Positions 40,301 to 52,454 of a stretch of 64,000 nt of DNA are shown piece after piece; position 1 is the first letter of the stretch, and each line of letters starts with the position of its first letter. Source of the DNA: Dipylidium caninum (lineage: Eukaryota; Platyhelminthes; Cestoda; Cyclophyllidea; Dipylidiidae); assembly GCA_017562135.1 (NCBI GenBank), contig QEYB01000093.1, forward strand, positions 248,001 to 312,000. The letters run 5' to 3'. Under the pieces are notes generated by a model, which was given only the letters and a program-made list of their open reading frames with translations, was not told the origin of the DNA and searched no databases. The translations under genes and the position numbers were made by a program.

Positions 40301-43300
40301 TCGACTAAAAAGAAAAAGATGGGTAAATGTACAGCGGAGAAGCCGATGGAGTGCGTTTATCACAAAAGATTAGGAACATCGCTGCATCACTGGAATGCCA
40401 AGATGTCTCGCATACTAAAGCTTTCGATAGGCTTCAACCAGGAAAAAACAAGTAATGGCAGACAAATAGTCCAAATAGGAACCTTATAGACGTGGTGTGC
40501 CAATAGAGAACAGCAAATAATGTTTTTGTTTGCCTCAATAAAGAAGACAAGGGCGGAAGGTGGGTAAAGTGAAAGAGAGATTACACGAAAAGACGAAGTG
40601 AGAGACGTTTCGCATGCTTTCGAGTTTGGAATTCTACTCTGGAAAAGCACAACAATTATAGATCGTTGAGGACGAATCGAAAACCCGGTGAAGTGTTCAA
40701 GTCACACTAGATAAAGATTGAGACAGTACCACCGTCTAAACTACGGTAAATGGAGTCAGACTAAAAAGAGGGAAAAACGGTCCAATTCAGCACAACACTG
40801 CGAGAAGTCAGTCGTAGTTTAATAAAGAACGAGTACCCGAAGGGCATTGGAGGGGAGTTTACAGTTCAGATGATTTGAAGGAATAAGGCTGCTAATAAGA
40901 CTCATCGGTAAAAAATAAATAAAATGACAAGGAAATAAGTGAATTCAGAATAAATTAAGATACAGCGGCATTAAATTTTTCGTAAGAAAACACCGAGCAA
41001 CGGATAACTGAGACCAAGTAAATTTGTGACCTATTTGCGTAAGTATCAACTACGATTACAGACAGCACTGGCCTCCATAAATGTGCTGCCCAAGTTGAAA
41101 AAATCAGCACTATGCTTAAAGTATTTTATTGAAAATGACATAAAAGTAGAGAAATTCGGTAGTTGACTAAGGCCACGTAACACTGCTTGAGAAAGTCATC
41201 CGACACACGGCTACGTTCATAGAGATCTACTAATATGTAGCTCAACATCGACACTGAGGGCTAAATTTATTGCAGAAAGCTCAGCGGTAAAACTAGTTCT
41301 TATAACGGTACCTTTCAGGATGTAAAACAAGTAGCTATGCTAGTGAGTAACTCGGAAGCGGACAAACCTGCTCATCCTTAATGAGTTCAGCGAGAGATCT
41401 AGCTTCGAACTCGGTGATGCGCATGTTTTTGAGTTTTCTAGCATTGGCCTGGGTGGAGAGAGATAGAGCAGAGCCTGCGGCTACTGCTTGACTGGAGAGA
41501 AGGGCGGGGACCCCGCGACCCGGGGGAGTGGTGGACGTGTGATGATGTAGTATCGAAGACGAGGGCGGTGGAGTACGACAAAGACGCAAAGGATTAGTAC
41601 CAGCAGGAGGTGTTGCCGAGCGTGATGCGGCTATTGCTGCCGAGGTTGTTGTAGTCGTCACAATGCCTCCTCCACCAGCGGTGGACGATGTGCCTGACGA
41701 TGTTTCCTCTTCATAGACCCGGGTTGCGGCTTCTTGTAAGCGCTTCGCCATGGTCTGGAAACTCTTTACCTGTGCAAACAAACAGCAACTAAGTGGCACC
41801 AGCTTGGCTACGCATTCTTACAGTGCAAGAGAGTAAAGATTATGAAACCCTACGCGTTTCTATCTTGCATGCTTTAAGGGGGTTATGAAGGTACTTCTCT
41901 AAATATTCTCTTCGTCATTTCTAGAACTCCATGTCTTATGACGCCTTCAAACACATTAAAAAATGACACATTGATTGTAGAATTACCTAAGATAGCTTAA
42001 AAGATCAACAATAAGTGAAGATTAATTGTACGCTGCTAACAGAAGGAAGACAGTACAATTTAAGTAAATTCTTGAAAAGTTACTATAATTTACTTGTAAT
42101 CAAACAGAAATCAACAAAGAGGCCAAAAAACACGTAAAATGAGGCTTTAAAGAGGGACTTATAATGTTAAGAATACTAGTTTTGGCAATCATGATCATGG
42201 CACCCTATGTAAACTTCATATTTTCTCTACCCACACGCTTATTTTAGAAGTGGCTGGTAAAAGGAGTGCGAACCTGCAAGACATTAAACAATCTATTGAA
42301 AGTCTCCAAAGTAAGTTGGTTTCCGGTAAGCTGCCTCTAATAAATACCGTAATTTTCAATATTCTCTCGGAAACTCATTAAACATTAGTATTAAGAGGAT
42401 AGACGTCATCCTCAATATGTTTGTAATTGTTTGCTTGCAACCACCAAATCAGGAGGTGTCGAAAGAAGCATTCAACCCAGTGCTCAAAAAAGGCTCGAGT
42501 CAGATACAAGGGCCTATGGATTTGTCGTGATTTGGGTAGAATAATGATGTCATGATTATTTTCTCACTCATAATAGAAGTGGTGCTCAGTTTGATGTAAC
42601 TGAGACGCTATATTGCCTAAAAAAACTCTGGTACATATGCGGGCACGTACTACAAAAGGCCAGAGGTTGAGTAGGAAGATTTGATTCCAAGAAATGAGAA
42701 GAAAACTGTATTTGACCTGAAATCCTCGTGCCATTGAGTCTTTGATAAAAAAGTTGTAACTTATTACGTGCCGGTTGATGTCATCACCGAAGTACACGGG
42801 ACCCTCGCGGCCTGGAATTACCTAGAAAAAAAACAAAGACAATGTACTTAATTTAAAAAAGTACAGGAGTATAATTAAGCACACACTTCATTGGAGAGAC
42901 TACGCATGCACGCAGTTCGGACGGCTTTGGATAGTTCCACATCGCTTGGAAATTGAGTTGAGATATAGTCGGTCTTGGCGGAGAAGTCGTGACTTACAAA
43001 CCCAAGTTCATCTGACGTTATAATTGAACAGGCGCGACAGGACATGGAAGCCTGATTTCGAAGTGCGGATTCTTGGACGGCGCCCGTTGACTGAGGAGGA
43101 GCCGTCGAAGTGATAAGTTCGGCTGAGATTAGGGTTAAAAAGACATACGAGTAGGGAAGAACATTAGTTTCATGATACTAAACCAAATAAACGCTGATAT
43201 AGAGCAACTACTACTGCGAGTGCTGGCACACACCGAAAAATGTCATCGTCCAGGGACAAGGCGTCGTTTAAGTACCTTAAGACTAGTAGTTTACGCGTTT

Positions 43301-43922
43301 TTTCAAAACCCATACCTTAAAAACACGCGAAAAAAGGGAATTATTTTGGAGCCTAATGCGGTAATGTACAAACGACTATGTAGAAATGGTCCTAAATTTA
43401 ACTAGCCACACAAAAAATCTAATACAGCAAGATAACACAGAGAGCTAAAGCAGAATAAGAGCGACAAACACTACTGACTTATCCGTTTGGAAATGATATT
43501 GTGATATTGCTCTTGATCTAAGATACAATGAAATTGACGCGATTAGATGTTTACCAAGTCGACCGCTGCGCTGAACGAAACATTAAATAAGGATAGAAAA
43601 CAGAAGTGAAATAATTGTTAATGGCTGTTAAGAAACCATACACCGTCAGGCTTTAAGTATCACATTCCACGAAAAAAAATATCGAAAACTTACAAAAAAG
43701 GTAATGTGATAACTGTTCACCCGGCCAGATAGTGCCTTCATGAGAGGCGGAAGTGGAGGTGAAGTGGAAACTACCACAACTGGAAGATGCATGAGGTGTA
43801 CTCGCAGAAGTTTTGCGCGACGGTACCATCGGTATAGCCTGCTGACGCAGAGGTTGTGTGCACATTATGATAGCGGGCCCATGGGTCTCGCAGAAGTGGC
43901 ACAGCACAACCACTGCATCCAT
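34326..43922 (-). CDS. FLCN: folliculin
   Basis: Longin/DENN-fold tumour-suppressor homologue that acts at the lysosome with FNIP as a GTPase-activating protein for RagC/D, linking amino-acid supply to mTORC1 and AMPK. Exons (minus): 43721-43922, 42887-43122, 42651-42821, 41368-41769, 38108-38391, 37578-37755, 35908-36130, 34639-34823, 34441-34575, 34326-34394; 694 residues, phases all consistent. Seen: start MDAVVVLCHFCETHGPA; SHDFSAKTDY; GREGPVYFGDD; KDSMARGFQ, whose Arg (178 here) corresponds to the catalytic Arg finger; WPFV; VHAWFTWLLRVAG; GNQVI and LLPLGCVRL; DQVGLALKKID; final helices with VVHWQRALSNRTRQD. It is longer than human (579) mainly through a Ser/Thr/Ala/Gly/Pro-rich insertion in exon 41368-41769, including five consecutive Thr. 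Intron 38392-41367 is about 3 kb with nothing recognised. The short last exon is inferred from splice signal and phase. Confidence 0.92.
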
Positions 43923-46900
43923 TGGTGGAAATTACTCACTAGACATTATTAAGTCAAATGTTATTTTGATTAAAAGTAAATGAATTGACGGAGTAATTTG
44001 TGATTTACAGCCATGCCGCTCGATGAATTCAGGTTGAACGTAATTGTAAATTGTTAACCCACGATTTGATGAAATAGCGTTACTTTCCCTAATATCCCTC
44101 GTAAAGCCAGCAGCGAGTCAAAGGAACCATTTAAAAAATACAAATTGTGTTGTCAAACCAGTTAAGTGGTACATGAAATTAAAGAATACATCGTTTTATG
44201 AATGCATTTCGACTTCGTTAAATTATGTCGAAAAAAGGACGATGTTGATAGAAAGAAGAAATGTTTGAAGAGTGAAGAAAGGTAAGAAAGTGGGACCAAC
44301 TCATAAACACTTGGTAATTTGCGACTCTTTATATCGAATCACTTTAGGTTAATACCCAAAAAGAGAGAGCCAATGTGATAGTCTTTTGCAATGAATGACG
44401 CGTTTCAGAGATATGCTCCCGGAACCTGGCTTATGGCAGCACTAAAACAACAAAACGAAGTTGGATTACAACTAACGTCTAAGTACGGAAAACAGTTGAG
44501 GTACGTCAATGGGTATACACATGAGAACCAACAAGCAGATAAAACACCGATGAAGAGATACAAAATGTGTAACTCGTTTCGGTAGGCGCATATCTAACCA
44601 AATATACATAATGGAAAGGTGAGCCTTCTAACAAGACTTCGATTTGGCTAGTTGACGATAACTAATTTCAATACCACGAGTACGGAAATCAACAAAGAGA
44701 GCACAAAATAAGAAGTACATGCAGCATTTTCCCCTCGGTTTGATCGAAAAACTAAGTACTCTCAGAAGATCACATACATTTTAGCAATAACATCCTTCGT
44801 CTATGAAGAACTTTATAAAATAAGGGACGAAGAACGTACTAACAAATATGTGTATGAATACCTCGTGAACTATAACTATTATTGCAGATATGCGGAAAAA
44901 GTATAGAAAGACAACAGATAACGTGTAATTGTACAACGAACGGATACGAATACAGATTAATGAAGGATGGCGAAGAGATGTGAATAAAGATATTCATTAG
45001 CATCGGCGAGTCCCAATAAAATCATAAACGACACATGGAAGAAATAATAGTAGGCTTGATGGGAGGTGTCAGGTGCTTAATGTGGTTGTTAAGCCAACTG
45101 GAAGGCTGATTATAAGCAAACGACTCAGAAGTAATAATATGGGTTCCAAACGCATTAAATACGCTTTAAAACTAAGGACAAATAAGAGGTTTTCATGCGA
45201 GGCGCTAAGGTAAATTACGGACACTATAAGTTCGTCATGCTTCTGGATAATAAAGAGCGTCTTCCAGTTAAAATCGAGATGCAGATAAATAATTATGGCC
45301 ACTAATATAAAAACTGCTAACCTTGACCAACCAAACCGTACGCCCGCTACCTACGCTGATTTATTAAAACAATAAATTTTTAAGTCATGTTAGTAAACTT
45401 TTGCGACCACAAAACGCTTTTGTTTAACAAAACAATTTTTCTAGATATAAAATTAAAGTAAATTATTAAATGCGCAACGTATTATTGTGACAATGTTGGA
45501 ATTTGCTGTGCATGTTGATCTCCAACAGCCGACTTTATGGTCTAAATGAATGAACTTGGGGCTGCAGTGTACATACCAATAGAACCCAACACTGCATCGT
45601 GTGACAATTTCTATGAAGTATGTTGTGTTTATTCCAATAGTATAAGCATAAGCAATGCCCCCTACATTCGCTTCGACGAAATCCCAAAATTCGGACGGTG
45701 GCACTAGCTCGATATTAAATTCAAAATTATGAAAACATACAGCCCAAAATGACACGAAAGAGCCAACCAATAAAGGCAGTTGTGTGCAAATATTTCTTAA
45801 TGTCTTAGTTCTTTCGACGGAGGCCTGGTGCGGAATATTTTTTATCATTCGTTTGTGCTGGAACTGAAAAATGTTCAACTTACATGGTTCATCACACCTG
45901 ATTACCATTGCGCGTACATAGATTACGCAGCTAGGGTTTGCAGATTTCTTCTGCAGCACGAATAATTTCCAAGATTTTCCTATGCATGTCAGCGGCCGCC
46001 AATTAGCCACTCACGTTTCACTTAGAAACTCTAATTTAAGGATACAAGTTGCGGTTTATAACCACTCCTATAGCACACACATTGTAAAATAATAAGAACA
46101 AAACTGTTATTTAATCCTTAACACACGCTCCCCGTCTGCTTATATGACGTCGTCAACGAAGTTATTCATAAATATAGTGGCTAGGGTACATAAAGGATCT
46201 GTTTACCGAGAATAACTTACAATTTTTCACTCTTTTCCCCAGATCTTTTGTTCACTGTTACCATCACATCAATGCGCTGCTTAAACGCCATGTTTTTGCC
46301 CTAATCGAGAAATTATACTCAATTGCTCACCCCGTTGTGTCATCGGACTGTCGAAAACTTGTGCATTTTGAAAAATAGGGCACTTGTCTGTGCAGAATTT
46401 CAGATAATGTATGAAAAGCCGCACACTTCTCGAAAAAATACACAGCGAATAAATTTCAATTATTTGTGACACAGAATTTAGTTTTCCCATGATTGCTGCG
46501 GCAAATGCAATTACTTATTCCTGAGTGAGATGATGATGATTCACCTGAGTGGTGGGGTGTGGGCAGAGCATATGATGTGTAGCCTCATGGAAACAGTTTT
46601 TTTTACTGTCAATCGAAGCTTTCTTCTCAATAATTCTAAACCCCAACCATACACATAAGAAGGGGGGAGGTCACCTTTTAGAAAGCACACTATTAGCGTC
46701 AGAAATGCTCACATTGGCCCACTAAGCCCAAAAACATTCAGTGCACTAGTGCGGGTGAAGGCCATTCATCCATCCAACAGCCGCCTCTCCACTCGGCAGG
46801 TGCGTATAAATGAGCTGCTTGTCTGCGATTCGGCGATTGGTGGCCTTACAGTGCATGCATTCCACCTCGTAAGAAGTGAGAATCCACCAAAATAAACTTT

Positions 46901-47257
46901 CACTTGCACTGGAACGTTGAGAGGTAAGCTTACCTTATGCACTGCGACCACACTCCTCGCTGGACATGATGTGTTTACATAAACATACACACACTCTCTC
47001 AGCCTCTTTTTTGAGTGTATTACGCCTATCGAAGATACAAGGTCATCCACTACATTATTAGTATTTCATATTCGTGGAATTAATGTGTTGTTAAAACCTT
47101 TTAATTATCAAGGATTTTAACAAAAACCCTGTTGCGAGGTATGCAGGATCATACATACATTTTCTTCACTTTTGTAAATTTTTTTTTCGGGTGACAATTT
47201 TTTGTGAATAAGATTGTATGATATAGCCTGCAAAGATTTAATACTTCCATTTTAGGA
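43923..47257. other. intergenic region, mostly without recognisable features
   Basis: AT-rich DNA between folliculin and the EF-hand gene. Apart from the open frame at 45453-46010, nothing with family similarity was seen on either strand. Confidence 0.45.
45453..46010 (-). CDS. unidentified ORF with two hydrophobic segments
   Basis: A 185-codon minus frame that opens with GTG, so the real start is unknown and it may be an exon. It has two hydrophobic stretches (TQLPLLVGSFVSFWAVCF and VGGIAYAYTIGINTTYFI). The first is preceded by the basic ERTKTLRN and the second is followed by TR and aromatic residues. That layout recalls the last two helices of a rhodopsin-like receptor, but NPxxY is not present and no firm homology is claimed. 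It could be a receptor pseudogene. Confidence 0.3.
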   Translation of the reverse strand: MANWRPLTCIGKSWKLFVLQKKSANPSCVIYVRAMVIRCDEPCKLNIFQFQHKRMIKNIPHQASVERTKTLRNICTQLPLLVGSFVSFWAVCFHNFEFNIELVPPSEFWDFVEANVGGIAYAYTIGINTTYFIEIVTRCSVGFYWYVHCSPKFIHLDHKVGCWRSTCTANSNIVTIIRCAFNNLL

Positions 47258-47260
47258 ATG
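47246..47260 (+). promoter_or_regulatory. candidate trans-splice acceptor before EF-hand gene
   Basis: A pyrimidine-rich stretch ending tttag at 47255 is followed by GA and then the start ATG at 47258. A 2-nt leader is too short for a normal 5'UTR. This fits either spliced-leader addition (known in flatworms) or a 5'UTR intron. Confidence 0.5.
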
Positions 47261-48223
47261 AGCGTTTCTGCCAAATCTGTCAAATCCAAACCTCCTAAAG
47301 AGCAGTAAGCCTATTTATATCGTATTTCCTTTCACAGAAGCATTTCCCATTGTGCGCCTGAGTGAGCCCATTTTGAAGAACGATGCGATAGTATCCTTAA
47401 GGCCTATGAAGTCAAATGACTGTAAGAAAACAATTAGGTGCATAAAGGGCGGTAATCACCCTCTGAAGATGACATCATCAAAAGAAGTTTGATGCTCCAT
47501 ACTTCAACTTGACTCACCTGTATCTCGACGTCATGGAGAAGTAGATGGGATAAAGTGGATGGGCTAATGCAGACATCAGCTATCGGTTAAAATTTCTTCC
47601 TTATGCAATGTAGGGGCAAACGAAATTCATGCGAACAGGGAAATACACTCTGGCATGTGCATCATTTTGTCGTGTTTCACCACTGGGTTAAATTGATTGA
47701 CTAATCCAAGAAAAAGTAATTTGTTGGACTACACCGAACCTTGGTTAAAGTCGACAACCAAATGAAACCTAAAGTACGCCATCATAAAACATGTGGTCGT
47801 GGGTTTTCGGCCCGCGACGTTATTAGCGCTTTACTTATTGTTGGGCCTCTCGGGAGGGAAGAAGGTCACTAACACTGAGTGAGACGAGGAGTATGTCGAG
47901 CAGCCTATTCACATTCTGACCGCGAGGCCTCCTTACTCGCTGTATCTGAGCATATTGTCACTGATTATTACAGACCAACTGTCAAGGAGGTGGCACTTGA
48001 TACTTTCAAGGCGATGGACGTGGATAACTCGGGAAAGGTCAGTTTCGCTGAATTCAAAAAAGCTATGGAGAAGCAGGGACCACAAGCCCTCAATAGTGCT
48101 GCGCTCAAAGTATTTTTTGACTCATTTGACAAGAACAAAGACGGAGAATTGAGCCTCGAGGAGATTGAAAACATATTTACTTGCGATCCTAAATCAAACA
48201 TTTTTTTAAATTCTAATAAATAA
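47258..48223 (+). CDS. small two-EF-hand calcium-binding protein
   Basis: Exons proposed: 47258-47304, 47338-47421, 47904-48223. The last exon carries two canonical EF loops, DVDNSGKVSFAE and DKNKDGELSLEE, each with acidic residues at positions 1, 3, 5 and 12 or the usual substitutes, followed by a short tail. The first exon is basic (MSVSAKSVKSKPPKE). Intron 1 is 33 nt (gtaagc...ttcacag). The phases of exons 1 and 2 disagree by one base, so either there is one more indel or an exon border is wrong; exons 2 and 3 agree. About 150 residues. It probably acts as a calcium sensor or buffer; the specific family is not recognised. Confidence 0.75.
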
Positions 48224-49548
48224 ACTTGTCTGATAACAGTCATAGTTTCTTCCTAACTTTGAGTCCATTTGTCCTGTGACAGAAAGACTTGTCTAGGTAG
48301 ATGTCGTTCTTGAAAGCCGGAATAACCAAATAGCGTATGTTTCCGTTACAGAGACTAAAATAATAAGAACTTAGAGAAGGCATGCCACTTATTTATCATA
48401 GCAACTGGTGCAATTGCTAGGGTCTAGTATTCACATGCGTTTATTGCCCAGCAACAACAACTTTATAAACAGGAGATCCATTTGTACAAATACAATGGGC
48501 GACCATGAGGTCGGAAAAAAGCAATGCATGTTAGGGCCTGACGATATTCAGGCAATCTTGGGAAATAGATGGGTTGAGAGGCATCATAAGTAATTGGTTT
48601 CGGCTTGCGTACTGCATCTCGATGTGGAGTATTTGGACGGTGACTCGAAATCCTGTTGTTAGAGTCTGTCATAGTCGATTTCTCTTATGCCCCATGGAGC
48701 ACGTGATACCATGATTCCGGCTGACTTGTAATGATGCTCTTGTGTACTCTAACTTAACATATGGCCACTGGCTTCTGTTAACCTCTGAAATGCCATTCAC
48801 GGTGCTATTTTTCAGTTTTACACCTGGTTTATTACAACTAGGCAAATTCTCGTGAATCCACATCCAATTCAAGGCCAAATTAAAATACACCTGACAAAAA
48901 TATTTTCTATGATCGAAGTACAACTGGTCAAGATTTTCAGAATGAATTATTTCTGATGGTAGAATATCTACTAAGATTTGTGAGGTTATCACTCTGGTGC
49001 TGACAACCGTCACTTAGCTCATTGTCGATGTTTGCTAATGAGAAGTCAACGCAGAATAAAAGAGGTAGTAGTCTACAACTCGTTCACTTCTTACTAGGTA
49101 GAAGCTAGAAATCCGCTTCTCTTGTTAACTTTTGCACCGGAGGCTCCAGACTACTTATGTGAAAATCCGGGTAATCCGCAACGTCTAACTACAATGATGT
49201 ATCGAATTGAGGCGTTCTGAGGGCTGCTCGCCAAAGTTTTTGCGAACCGCTAAAAAAGATAACCTTTATTAAAGGCGCATATGGTAGCTTTCTTTGACCC
49301 CAACATATGGCGGTGAGATATTCATCGGGCAACTGAGTTTCAAACGAGAATTTTATACATATGAGGGCTTCGCAGTATAATTAAAACTTTTATTTCATTT
49401 AAACGTGGAAGTTATCAATGTTTTCTCATAAAATCACAATAATTGGTAGGGTGGTTTATTTAGTACTATTCCATATACGAAAAAACGAACTACTTTATAT
49501 GACTCACTTATTCATTTTGCATAGTAGTGATAAACGCGCCCTGCTAAA
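48224..49548. other. intergenic region, nothing recognised
   Basis: It contains the 3' end of the EF-hand gene and the region upstream of the LRRC23-like gene. A 114-codon minus frame (48669-49013) opens with GTG and has no similarity that I recognise. A possible acceptor (ttcattttgcatag) lies 25 nt before the LRRC23 start. Confidence 0.4.
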
Positions 49549-51628
49549 ATGTCAACAATTGACCTTCAAATAAGTCTTGAAAATGAAATCTCTGGAAACT
49601 ATATTGATAAAAACGTTTGGCACAACTAAGCATAAATTCCCTCTTAGATTACATTGCACCCGCTTTCGACCAAGGAATTGGAGACTTCACTATTCGAAAT
49701 AGAAGAAACGATAGACGGACTTCAAGTCGCTCCGAAAACATTGATCTGCACAGCTAGGTATATGCCCATATACTAATAACTGGTGTATTAGTTCAATTAC
49801 GGATATAAGTATACTCGAATCATTTAAAAACCTTCAATTTATAAATCTTTCATCCAACCTAATTTCTGATATCTCACCACTTCTGAATTTATCGCTTGTT
49901 CATGAGCTCGATTGCTCGAAAAATCGAATTACCTGGATACCAGAATTTTCTTGGCCTTTTTTAACTAAATTAAATTTAAACAATAACAAAATCACAAAGC
50001 TTCCTAGAATGTCTTTTCCTTCTCTTCAAATCATCACCCTCAATGGTGAGTTCTGGAAACCTAGAGAAACTATACTGTAGTTACTCCCTTTTTATGTCTG
50101 CATTAACGATAGTTACCGAATACCCCGCCGCAAATTAGAAAATCACTATTTCATAAAAAAATGAGTACAGTCGTTAAACTTTATCCTCTCAATAATATCC
50201 ATCCTGCGGCACATTGTCAGTGTTGCATGTTTCCACGCAAATGGTGGCTGTTTTCTACAAAAATGGACTCTTTTTGTTAGACTGTTCAAAATATCTGTGA
50301 TGGATATCTAAGTGGATATTTCTTATTACACTACTACTTAAACCAAAAGTGTAACAAATTACCTTGTACGCTATTCCAAAACTTGGGCTTTTCACATTAA
50401 TCACGATTGCTCTTCTCACCGTGTTCAGGCAATTTAATATCGAGCCTGGTCGATGAACAAAACAGGTGTTTGATAGAAGAGGAAAAGCTGCCCGAACTTC
50501 ATACGCTTGAGCTTAGGGGCAATAATATTGCAACGTCCTTGCCTCCCCTGAATAAACCTTTAACGACAAAGGAGAATTACGACTACCGAAAGTTTCTCCA
50601 AAAAATTGGTTTATTTCATCAGCGATTGAAAATGCTTATCTTACCCTGCAATAGTATCAAGACAATGGCTTCGGTGTACACATCCCCGGAGGGTATTTAC
50701 AGCGATGGTCCTGTCCTTTTCAAGTTGAATCCCTTTGGCTCTCGCATGGGATTAGTACCTAACTTAGTGGTGCTGCATCTTCGCGGAAACGGGCTCCGCT
50801 CGTTGCATGGGTTTACAAGAGAGGCATTCACCTCCCTGAGATACTTAAATTTAAGGTGCAGTATCATGATATTTACTTGACCATTTAGACACGCAATCCA
50901 TTTAATATTACCTCCTTATCAGGGAAAACCGTATTTCGTACATAGAAGATTTGGAGAATTTGAAAGAATTGATATCACTTGAGCACCTCATTTTGACAGG
51001 TATGATATCCCATGCCTTGATTTTCGCCCAAAGTTCTCGTTTTGATAACTTTATACTTAGGAGAAAGCCACATTAAAAAGTGGTACTTAAAAGGGTGCGC
51101 ATTCAAGAATCAGTTTGAAAAGGGCAGAGTATGTTCTAAGTGGAGTTCTCTTTTGTGCATGAATGTCTCAGTCATGGCAAGATTCTGTCTCTAGTTAGAG
51201 TTTTAATTCAAACTGATGTCATCAAACTCCCTCTAACATAATTTCATCAACGGTAGACGGTTAACTGAAGGCCAACATGGTGGGTGTTGAAAGTGGGGGC
51301 ATACATGTCTCCGAAAACGCAGCGAGAGAAACTCTCCCCCGCTGGAGACTGTGCGATGCCGGCTGGAATGGCGCATGATAGTACGAATGCATGTGTACAT
51401 GTGGCGAGACGGAATGAAATATCTCCACTATCATGTTTTATAGGTAATCCAGTTGAAAGGATCCCAAAATTTCGCATTGAACTGTTAGTGCTAAATATGC
51501 GTCTGAAGAGGGTGGATAAGGAGGACTACCTGAAAGAGGACTTGGAGGAAGCCATAATAATTATCAGTGCGCGTTCACAGGTGGAAAAGAAAGGTGTCAA
51601 GAAGAGGAAACCCCGAATACTCGTCTGA
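49549..51628 (+). CDS. LRRC23: LRRC23-like leucine-rich repeat protein (ciliary radial spoke)
   Basis: LRRC23 is a radial-spoke component of motile cilia and sperm flagella. Exons: 49549-49614, 49648-49757, 49792-50045, 50429-50855, 50923-50999, 51444-51628; 372 residues, all phases consistent. Introns 1 and 2 are 33 and 34 nt. Seen: N-terminal PLSTKELETSL like the family PLTEEMV; successive leucine-rich repeats (FINLSSNLISDISPL, LTKLNLNNNKITKLP, LHTLELRGNNI, VLHLRGNGLRSLHGFTRE, YLNLRENRISYIEDL, HLILTGNPVERIP); then LKRVDKEDYLKEDLEEA, matching the family LERLDKEFYEEEERAEA. The end is lysine-rich. Human LRRC23 is 343 residues. Flatworm sperm and protonephridial flame cells would be the expected sites. 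Confidence 0.85.
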
Positions 51629-52190
51629 TTATCCCCCAATAAAGTGACATATCACACGAGAGTGTACTCGATCGCGTGGCTTTTATAACAGCTGAAAGTT
51701 GACTTACTAGTTTTATAACACGTGACGGCATTAGCATGTTCTACGGGTGAGAACCAAATAAAGCATAGAAAATTACAGTAATAAAAGATAATGGGACATG
51801 AGTAATTTTGAAGGACTTGCGATGCTTTTGCTTTCCTCCTAAAGTCCGCTAGTGGTCGAATTTTCCTCAACAAATTCCAGCCACGTGTGTACGTGCGCCA
51901 ATGTAAAGCTGATTAAAAAGCTCGATTTCAAGAAAACTTGTGATTTTCAGAGACGATGCAAGTTAAAACTCTTATTGGCAGCATCTCGGTAGAAATTTGG
52001 GATTCAGACATGGGATATTTAGGACTTTCACTTTGAGGCCGTCACCTTTTGGTTCCCTTCTACTTCAACTTTCAATGTCTACTGCGGAGTTCCCGGCTAG
52101 AGTTTCCGCAGTTCCTCTGATGGCAACGTGATTACGGTTGCCTCGAGGGAAGCAACCTGGAGGAAGGCTTCATTACCGACCCATTGAAAG

Positions 52191-52454
52191 GTGAATCATT
52201 TCCTGATGAGATCGACGAGAGCCCACAGAGGCAGCCATAATGCCATGGAGGTACCTATTCCTCATAACATGTTTTCGATTACGGCGCATCGCGTGATTTA
52301 TAACGGTTACATAATGGGTGGTTTCGAAAGGAACTTCGCTTTGTTATCGAGAACCATGGGATTCGCATACATCAGTGAGGCCAGTGTGGAATTATGGCAT
52401 TCCGCGGATGCGCTGAGGCCGCATCTAAAGGAGATTCGAGAGATGATTGCGTAA
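52191..52454 (+). CDS. unidentified 87-codon ORF
   Basis: An open frame from ATG or CTG with ordinary amino-acid composition, including HRVIYNGYIMGGFERNFALL and LWHSADALRPHLKEIREMIA before TAA. It has no family that I recognise, no clear acceptor and no adjoining exon. It could be a fragment of a gene or an old repeat. Confidence 0.25.
   Translation: MNHFLMRSTRAHRGSHNAMEVPIPHNMFSITAHRVIYNGYIMGGFERNFALLSRTMGFAYISEASVELWHSADALRPHLKEIREMIA

Noticed and set aside
45880..45905. Apparent 20-nt intron (gtaagt to tttcag) in the 45453-46010 frame
   Set aside because: Too short for any known spliceosomal intron, and the frame is open without it.
52203..52225. CTGATGAG resembling a hammerhead ribozyme core
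   Set aside because: The required GAAA and flanking helices are missing.
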